Below, in pieces: positions 56,179 to 64,000 of a stretch of DNA of 64,000 nt. Below the pieces are notes generated by a model that was not told where the DNA came from, made no database searches, and worked only from the letters and a program-made list of their open reading frames with translations. A program made the translations under genes and the position numbers. The DNA lies in the NCBI GenBank assembly GCA_025716815.1, contig JAIXMN010000012.1:930001-994000 (forward strand). The letters run 5' to 3'. Numbering within the stretch: the first letter of the stretch is position 1; every line of letters starts with the position of its first letter. This DNA comes from Dichotomocladium elegans. Its lineage: Eukaryota > Mucoromycota > Mucoromycetes > Mucorales > Lichtheimiaceae.

Positions 56179-58105
56179 CTACGACAATGCCGGTGCGGAT
56201 GGCGACACGGCACCGTATTTCAAGGCCTCCTCTCTGCTCATGATAGTCAAGTCAAACTCTTGGGCGACGGCCTTGCTCTTCTCGATGATCCATTCAATAA
56301 GGCCCCAGTTGGCGCCGCCGCCGTTGTCGTTGGGTGCCTTGACCTTATGAAAAAGGTTTTGCTCGGTCTGCGGGAAAGTCCAGCCAAAGTCGATACCCGG
56401 CGACAGCTGCTTAATGGAGCGGTCCCATCTCAAGTCGGGCTTGATGAATTCGTGGTATGCGAGGACGTGGGTACCGAGTGTCTCGTTGTTAAACAAGACG
56501 CGAACGGTGTCCTTGAGATAACCCTCGAAACGATTGCGGATCTTGTCATTCTCGAGTAGGCGGTTGATCATGACCGACTTTGGATAGCGTTCGGGGAATT
56601 GCTTGTAGGAGAGGTGGATAAAGTCGCGGCCCTCCGGAGGGTCGAGGTTGACGCCAAAGGTCGCGTCGTAGTCCTGGCCGAGATAGTACCAGCGATCGTT
56701 TTCGGTTGGGTCTCGATAGATGCCAAGGTTCGTCTGCTCCATCCAGTAGCCGTCCCAATCGGCCGTGAGGTACTCGGCCACCATGTAGCGCAGGAACTGG
56801 TCAATGTTGAACACCTTGTCGAAGCTGTCGATCTGCTCATCGTCCGTAACATCCACCCTGTCAAAGGCCCGTGCGAGACTCATGACCAGATCCGAACCTT
56901 CGGGGCTCTCTTCGTTTGGTGCAAACGCCTCATAGTGCTCTACAGACTCGGTGTACTGGAAATCCGCGCCGGACATGCCGTCGTAGAGCGGGCCCATTTC
57001 TTCAGGCGGGTTACCATTGTAGAACACAGACCGGATGTACGAGTATTGGGCCACATCATCGAGGAGATTGAATGTGCCATAGCCCTGGCCGTTGATAAAC
57101 AGGCGCACCAGGTTGGCGCGGTTCGCGTTGGCTCCCATGGCCCAAAGAACGTCTGAATAGAGCTTTTCGCGTATTTGCGTGGGGTCCTCCTCCATGTGCC
57201 GCAGCTTGAACCAGTTCCGATTCGCCAGGTACTGTCCATCAGGAAGCGACCACTCCCAGCTCTGCTTGGCATTGTTCTTAGGCTTCCCTGCGCCATGGAT
57301 GCCGAAGGTGCAGTCCTGAAATTACCAGGCCCGCCAGAAGGTACAGAAGAGGATGTTTGATCAATCCCTAATGAAGCGGTTCGCAGCCCCCGTTTTCTCT
57401 CTCTCTCCTCCCTCTCTTTCTCTCTCTCTCTCTGGATTACCTTGAACGACTGTACATTGTCCGCGTCAATAATGGTAAATTTCACGTTCACCTTTTCTTT
57501 TGGCACAGTCGCCACCAAGGACTCAATCTGCTGCGGATCGCCGTTAATGAAGATGGTAGGTAGGTAGCGGTCATCCCAGATTCCATCCTTAGAGCCGCCG
57601 CGTGTCCATTCGGGCTAGAGGGGCCGCCATCAATCCCATCCTTCTTTTTCAGTCCGTAGCTCATCATCATTTGCATGTACTCTCTTTTTCCTTTCTCCTC
57701 TGACCTTGTTTTTGATCGGATGTGGCAAATCTGGTATGTCAGAGTAAGTGACCGGACGTCCAAAGACATCATTTCGCGTACTGTCGCCCTCAAGAGTTCG
57801 ATCAAAGGATTCTTCAAGTCCATCCACAATGTACTGGATTGGCATGATGTAGTATATAAGTTATCGACGTTCACGACAGTGTAGCTCAACCATTTATTGC
57901 TACTGCGACTTGCCTTGTATTGACAGCTAGTAGCACAAGCTGCCTCACCCACATAGTATGGAACATCCGGGTCGCTGGCCTGAAGCGGAACATTATTGCC
58001 ATCGACAGATACCACCACACTAGACTTTGCATTGGGCGCGACAACCTTAAATGTTGCCGCATTGGCGTAGGCGGCTGCAACGATGAATGCAAGAGGGTAT
58101 CGCAT
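56179..58105 (-). CDS. CotH family protein (spore-coat protein H kinase-like)
   Basis: Four or more exons give a secreted protein of roughly 550 residues with signal peptide MRYPLAFIVAAAYANA. The CotH domain is complete: FGIHGAGKPKNNAKQSWEW, RNWFKLRHMEEDPTQIREKL, DVLWAMGANANRANLVRLF, the D-W-D-G-Y segment and the D-Y-D-A-T-F-G metal site. CotH proteins are atypical kinases; in Mucorales, surface CotH members also act in attachment to host cells. The sequence ends soon after the kinase-like domain (ALKYGAVSPSAPALS) with no Ser-rich stalk or GPI signal, unlike the anchored members, so it is likely secreted. One intron (57913-57834) starts GC: CAATACAAG|gcaagt. A CT tract occupies another intron near 57400-57435. 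Confidence 0.93.
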
Positions 58106-58465
58106 CAACAGTAAATTTGATGTGGGGTGGGGGGGTAGGAAAAGGGAAGACTAACAGAAGAGCAGCTGTTCAGCTGAAATCGACCAAGATATACAACACT
58201 ACAATTTCAAAAGTAACGATGTGATTTGGAATGTTCTTCTTCGGAGAATTGAATCCTTTTACGTAGCCACATGCGACAGTACAATATGGCATTTCACAAC
58301 CAGGGAATGAAGAAACCCTAACTCATATTTATTCCATACTTAATGATATCAGGCCATGCATGATGACCGAAGGGCCGGACCGACCGACCTTGAGGACAAC
58401 AGGATTTGTACAGTAGCTAGGTGGTGTCCCCATACACGGTATACGTAGAAATCTCCTATACTTTA
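58106..58465. other. Intergenic between CotH and Rav1/DMXL genes
   Basis: Short upstream region of CotH and 3' flank of the Rav1-like gene. It holds only T- and A-rich sequence and no recognisable gene. Confidence 0.45.
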
Positions 58466-61400
58466 TCAAGAACTTTCATCGCACTGTGTCTTCAGTTTCG
58501 GGGTCCATCTAACTAAACCCCCAGGACCGGAAGCGTATATCGCATCGTTGGAGAACTGGATCTGCGTAACGCCATACGCCTTGAGCTGGTATTTGGATTC
58601 AATAGTCAGACTCTTATAAGTCGTGGAATACTGCATTTTCTTCTTACCGGGAACCGATTGAACCCAGGGGCTAGAAATCTATTGCGTGGCTGGACGTCGC
58701 AAGAATATAGCTGTTTGTATGTGCTGGCATCCCATACCTACAGTAGCACATTGCTCAGCTCAGTATTTGTCTTCAGACGCATCTGCACACGGGTTTACTG
58801 CTTCTACTCTTACCTTCATGTCTCCGTCTATTGAGCCAGTCACGAGACTATTGGTCCTTTTGTCGAACGTAATTGAGCGTATGCGAGCACTGTGTCCCGT
58901 AAAAGTATGCACAACAGCTTGTTGTCGAATATCAGACACAGCTAACAAAAACAAACATGTCAGTAAACCAGTCAAATATCAAACTAAAAAGTAAAATAAA
59001 CATGCCTATTTCGCCTCGCTTTCCGCCTGTGAACAGCAGGTTCTTCTCCTGAGCATATGCAATTGCGTACGCGCCACTATCATGCGTAGGAAGCGCTATA
59101 AAGTACAAATTAGGTTTATACCGATGCGGCCAAACGGGATACTTACAGCATATCATTGCTTTGCTGGGAGGGAGCAATGTATCCCATAAGCACACGTGAT
59201 CACGGCTACAACAACAGCGATAAAGCACTATGAGTAAATTGAACCAATTTGGTTGCAGTTCTCTAGGTCGCAGTCTTACCGCCGACTCATAGCTTGCGAT
59301 GTTCCAACCGATGCAATCATACTGCTCGAGTCGAGGAACGTAAAGTCTCGAGTGGCTTTGGTGTGTGCCGAAGAAATAGTGTAATAAGGCTTATTGGAGT
59401 GGGCATGGGAGTCGAAACGCCACAGCAGCAGCGAGCCAGCAGTGTCGCCTGCTCCAAAGCGCTGGCCAAAATGATCAAAATGAACTCGAGTCACCTTCCC
59501 ATGGGAACCATAATACTTTGCAATCTCTTGTTCTTGTCCATACTGCCATAGGATCACGCTGGGATCATTTGCACCGTTCACCTCACATCCAGTAATATCT
59601 ATGCAGAACCCCGTATGTGTTCTCAGCAATTTGTGTGCATATCTCGCAGGAATAGACATCGACTTACAGAAAGGAAACTGAGGATGCGCAGCAGCACAGC
59701 TTGCTGATATTTGTCGCTTAATAGTGATCTGAATAATAATTGTTAGTAGACCACGAATTGCTATCCTTATCCCTGTAGGATAGATTTACCATGTCAATGA
59801 CCGAAGCTGCGGCAGAACTCGCTGCAGCCGGCGATTGAGACATATCTGAAGACTGTCTATTGATGCCCAGAGACCGTCGAAGCGAATCTTGGAAGTTATC
59901 AATGGTTAGATTACCAGATTTTGCTTGCTCATCGAGATGTCGACCGTTGACAGGTGACGATGCCATACTGCCAGCCGGTGTTTTGCCCTGAAGAGGCCCA
60001 TAATGATGATGATGATGGTGGTGGTGATGGTGGTGATGATGATGTTTTGACTGGCGCGTTTGTTTGGCTATCGACGTCTCTGTTTCGTTATCGGATGACA
60101 CAAAGTCTTCTGCTTCTTCCTCGGTATCCGGATAACTGTCCGCGTAGTACTGTTGCGCGATACCTGAGGAGATGGAGGACGAGCGGACCATGTGCTGCGT
60201 CATATAAGTACAGCCCCATCGCATAATCTCCTTTACGACCACTCACTTGCTCATATCCTCTCGCAGCGGAGAGGTCGAGTTCTTGAATTTCGGTTTTCAT
60301 GCATACTGTAACAGTATCAGGACAGGTCTGCAAATTCACGTACATTGCTGATAAGCAAATCGCCCATATTAATAAGCATTCACTCACTGTGCTAATGCAG
60401 AAAGCGTGCGCTGTTGTTGGTGTGTTATATATCGTTTGGGGTAGCTGCTCAGCGTCATCTGGGAAAATGTTTATATGCGGAGGCTATCATATATTTCTGT
60501 TATCAAAAACGGAATATGAACGTTCTTTAAGGCATTACCGAGAAATCAATGAAGGGCAAGAGAATCTCGCCTGATGCGAGCGATTTAAGACAGTGCCAGT
60601 ACTTTTTCTGTCGTAGTGTCTTGAATTGGCGGGTTGCGTTGCCTACGTAGGAACGGGTTGAAAGAAGGTGAAAAGGCATTCATGCATCAAACATTTTTTT
60701 TACGGTTCCGTACGTCGTGTCAAATCATCTGCCAAGTCATTTTCTACCGCCTCGCGAATCAAATGAGACCGATAGGCGATTGGATCGAGAAGAATCATCC
60801 AAATGTAAGGCATCAGGCCATCTATGTTATGTGTGTCAGCAGATTGTCACATTTCTTTACCATACACATACTGTACAAATCGTCCGGCTTATCTTCCTTC
60901 TTCATGTAGCTCTCCAGTGTTATCAACATGTAATTGAGAGATGAAATCTCGAGCATGTTCGCTCCGGACGCTTTGTCACGATAGTCATGTAGGGGTCTGT
61001 ATACTTCCTCGTCCATGTTATATCCAAAGAGTGAGTCGTCCGAGAATGCTTCAAAATCATCAAGATCCATATCTGGCTGTAAATAATACAAGTGAATACA
61101 ATTTACAAAAGCTTCACAAACTGCCAATTTACCATCTTTGTTTCACCCTGGAGTATCTTTTTCAAGCATTCAGTAAGTTTATCTGGGGATACGAGCGATT
61201 CCAGAAAGGTCTTCAGGTTGGAAATAAGTGTCCAGCACTTTTCATAATGCCTTTGCTTGAGTGTGGTAAGCAAGAGAGTTATGTATGCATTAAGTGCAAG
61301 TTTTGGAGTCTGGAGGTAAGATCCAGACTCCTCCTCCTCGTGCAACTTATTCCAAGCACTGAACGAGATCATCACATTTCTATTGCTGTTGTGTCAGCTT

Positions 61401-64000
61401 ATTTTTGGGTTGATCCAAAACGGTACATCTTACTCTGCCCAGCCCTCGATGAAAGCAAGGCTTCCATAACTGAAATCTTGCTGCTGTAGCGCAATCTTAA
61501 AAATTTGCAAGCATCCAGTCTTGAAAGCATTGGAGAAGGCTACAACGTCTAACTTCTCGTCCGGGTTGCTCTCAATTAACCGCAGATAGGCGCCGAACAT
61601 GTCCACTTCGATACTCTTTTCCATCAGAAGACGTGAAAATGAAGAGTAGGGCACTTGTGCAGTCTCGCTCAGCACCATCATGTTCTTTCGGATAGTTTTG
61701 AAAGCTTCCTGATAATTGATGTTCCGATGCGGAGCAGAGGATCTTGAGTACAAGGCCGATGCAGCATGAAAGATAGTCTGTTTGACATACGATATAATTC
61801 AATCCGTACTGATACAAGCAATCATACACCGTCTCACCTGAAGCATTCGAATGGCCAAAAGAGCTTTGTATCTTGCGAGGCCGTCGTCCTCTCGGTTCTC
61901 CTCTTGTTGTTCTGATGTCTCTACATTGCTTTCCAATTGACTGTTTTCTTCATCTTCATCATCAAATAGGCCCCCAGTGCGATGTTTTGGGTCCTCTCCT
62001 GCAAAAATGTCTGTCTCGTCTGCAAATAGATCTTCTGCCCTTGAAACCGACGGTTCATCTGCAAATAGATCCGCTGCTCTCGAAAGCTTGGGTTCGTCTG
62101 CAAATAGATCAGAAGCTTTGTCAGACGAATATGGATTGATAACCGGGGAATCGTCTGCAAACAGGTCGGCCGCTCTGGATTCTTTCCCCTTTCTACAGCT
62201 TTCATTCTCGATACGCTGTCTTTCTCTTTCAATTGGCTTGCTCTTTGCAAACGTAGTGATGATAAAAAGGGCAAGCATTGGACATCCCAATCTCTCATAC
62301 GCGCGGCTGACGTTGAGTGAGAAGAGATACTCAAGGGAGGGCGATATTTCAAACTCGCGTTGATTCTGGAGCCGCATCTGTTTTCTCAGATGGTGGTAAA
62401 GAATGAAAAGATTAGGGTCGCTGACGTTTGCTGCCGACTCGTCTTCCTTTGTGATTTTAACTGGAATTTCTAGACATCCATCAATGGCACTTAGCGGTAC
62501 CTACAGATGACAACCAAAAGTCTTAGAATGTTTTAGCCCGCGACCATATACCATTGACGAGCATACCACCAATGCTCGGAGTGCTTCGCGCTTATCACCG
62601 AGCAAAGTGAAAACCATACTGACTAGCCACCGGTCCTTGGCTGCGGTTGCGTGCGGGAGAACTGTGTTTTTAAGGATATCCTTAAGCAGTGGACTATGGT
62701 CACCTGTAATAGTTTATGTGTTACAAAGGCACCGTCTTCGCTCTATGTAGAAACTTACCCTCGTATACTCGACATATAGCTATTGCCAATTGGTAATCCT
62801 GCAGGTTCTTTAGAATCACATTTACTGCATCCTTCAGCTTATCAGCCAAAAGGAAGAATGCTGCCGCATATGCTATATGACATGATCACCAATAAATCAA
62901 TAAGCCTTTCTGATACCGTAGTTAGGATGATAATACCGTAACGCTGTCTTCCCAATAGTACAAATGCGTTTTTTGCAGCAGCTGTTTGCCATCTCGGCTG
63001 AGAAAAGTCATTTGCTAAAAATTTGACCATGATGGCCTGCTCTTTGTGATGCGATGCAGTCCGCCAAAGGCTCTGCAGCAGGGTCTTTTTTCTCAGGGCA
63101 AGATAGAATAAGGTACAGGAGACTGGGTCTTTGATCTCCTGAGCAAGGTAGGTATTCCGGGCGATCATTGTCATTTGTTCTGTCTGTAATACAAAGTAAT
63201 GTCAGCTCCATCTTCCTTTTCTCGTACTTGATCTCGCCCGTACCACAACGTCAGCCTTTTGAAGCCACAGGAAAAGCCCTAGTGAACGTGCATCTTCCCA
63301 CATTATTTTACCACCGCAAAGTCGAACGCAACGTTCGAGCAGCATGTCCTGCATAAAAATCATGAGTTTCCTCTCAACACTCCCCTCGGATACAACCCAT
63401 CCTCTTATGTTTTCCTCACCTGCGATTGACTATGAAGTGCCCACACCATGTCTCTAGAACCAAGCTCTCTGTTTCTTTGATTTTCAGGTAAGATCTCTCG
63501 CAAATGGTAAAAATTCTCTAATAATGCAGTAAATCGAGCTCCGTTTTCGTCCAAAGATTCACCAAGAGAAGAAATCTACAAACAAGAATTAACATGATAA
63601 CCGGTAGTGCTGCTTGGAATATTACTTCAACAAATGTATCGACCATGGCAACAAGATGCATCCGATCGCTTTCTGAGAGAGCTGGTAATTTGCGTTCCTT
63701 GAGAATCGCAATAAGATACTCTCTTTCTTTATTCGTGAGAGGCCGTATTTGGTCATTCTCGTTATCGATGTCATGGCCGCCGTCATCTATGTCGTTAAAC
63801 AAGGCTTCATATGCCTGCTTGTCAGACCTTTTTGCGTCCTATTGAAGTTCATTGCATCAGTCACCATATACATAGATCGCTAATTCATGCAAAACACCCA
63901 CTTTTTCATTCTGGATCTCTAGTACGGTGAGCAACGGAATTGTTGGGATTTGATCCTCAGAGATATCCTCGTCATCGTCAATATGTCTCAAGAAACGATA
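58466..64000 (-). CDS. Rav1 / DMXL (rabconnectin-3 alpha) V-ATPase assembly factor, C-terminal part
   Basis: A long multi-exon gene runs from the right edge to a stop at 58468-58466; the N-terminal WD40 part is outside the window. Diagnostic Rav1 core sequences are present: ARNTYLAQEIKDPVSCTLFY, LALRKKTLLQSLWRTASHH, NDFSQPRWQTAAAKNAFVLL and DYQLAIAICRVYEGDH. A linker with repeated LFADE/D modules follows (DLFADEPSVS and similar, about 61977-62170), then a polyhistidine tract (about 60003-60044) and C-terminal WD40 repeats (VILWQYGQEQEIAKYYGSHG, RDHVCLWDTLLPPSKAM, TGHSARIRSITFD). Rav1 in the RAVE complex, or DMXL with WDR7, re-attaches V1 to Vo in V-ATPases and so controls organelle acidity. 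Intron phases fit throughout where checked. Confidence 0.93.

Noticed and set aside
56599..57156. 185-codon plus-strand frame inside the CotH gene
   Set aside because: Shadow of the CotH coding strand, which has full family motifs.
1..64000. tRNA, rRNA or CRISPR features
   Set aside because: I looked for T-arm-like GGTTCRANNC motifs with matching stems, rRNA-like segments and regularly spaced repeats and found none convincing. A covariance-model scan would be decisive for tRNAs.

Overview
The window is nuclear DNA of a filamentous fungus, most likely an early-diverging Mucoromycota (Mucorales-type) species. Nearly every gene is cut by short GT-AG introns, usually 45-130 bases, with CTAAC or TACTAAC-like branch sites. 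The gene set fits that group: a CotH family protein, a broken Tc1/mariner-type transposase, lineage-specific families, and antizyme, TONSL-like and STRA6-like genes that baker's yeast lacks in this form. The genus cannot be named from the sequence alone.

Layout. At 1-18 kb the genes are dense and mostly conserved: the 3' half of a TONSL-like genome-maintenance gene (+), a four-helix membrane protein (+), a small Ecl1-like zinc protein (+), elongation factor 2 (+), a small unknown (-), a divergent pair of NOP6-like RRM factor (-) and ribosomal protein eL20 (+), exocyst subunit EXO70 (+), mitochondrial pyruvate carrier MPC1 (+) and CDC42 (-). At 18-30 kb come an amino-acid permease (-), a mitoferrin-like carrier (-) with GATA-type iron motifs upstream, and a seven-helix receptor-like protein (-), separated by AT-rich gene-poor DNA.

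At 30-35.5 kb lies an accessory stretch with a degraded transposase, broken reading frames and a GC-rich island. At 35.5-45 kb are phosphatidylserine synthase (+), a short-chain dehydrogenase (+), a 585-residue lineage-specific protein with a nuclease-like D...ExK signature (-), a 121-base direct repeat, and a TPR/F-box/LRR protein (-). At 45-64 kb are a cPLA2/lysophospholipase-type enzyme (+), a STRA6-like multi-pass receptor (+), a BSD-domain protein (+), ornithine decarboxylase antizyme (+), a small thioredoxin-fold-like protein (-) whose stop codon overlaps the antizyme stop, a CotH protein (-), and the 3' part of a Rav1/DMXL (rabconnectin-3) gene (-) that runs off the right edge.

Functional links: NOP6-like and eL20 both serve ribosome production from one shared intergenic region. 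EXO70 and CDC42 both act in polarised secretion. The mitoferrin gene carries two ATCTGATAA motifs of the kind bound by fungal iron-sensing GATA repressors.

The most unusual observations are extremely small exons needed to restore conserved reading frames (2 bases in EF2, 4 bases in MPC1 behind a GC-AG intron, 9 and 15 bases in eL20, 20 bases in the STRA6-like gene), and the STRA6-like gene itself. All exon junctions were placed by eye from splice consensus, phase and recalled family conservation; no alignment or transcript data were available.
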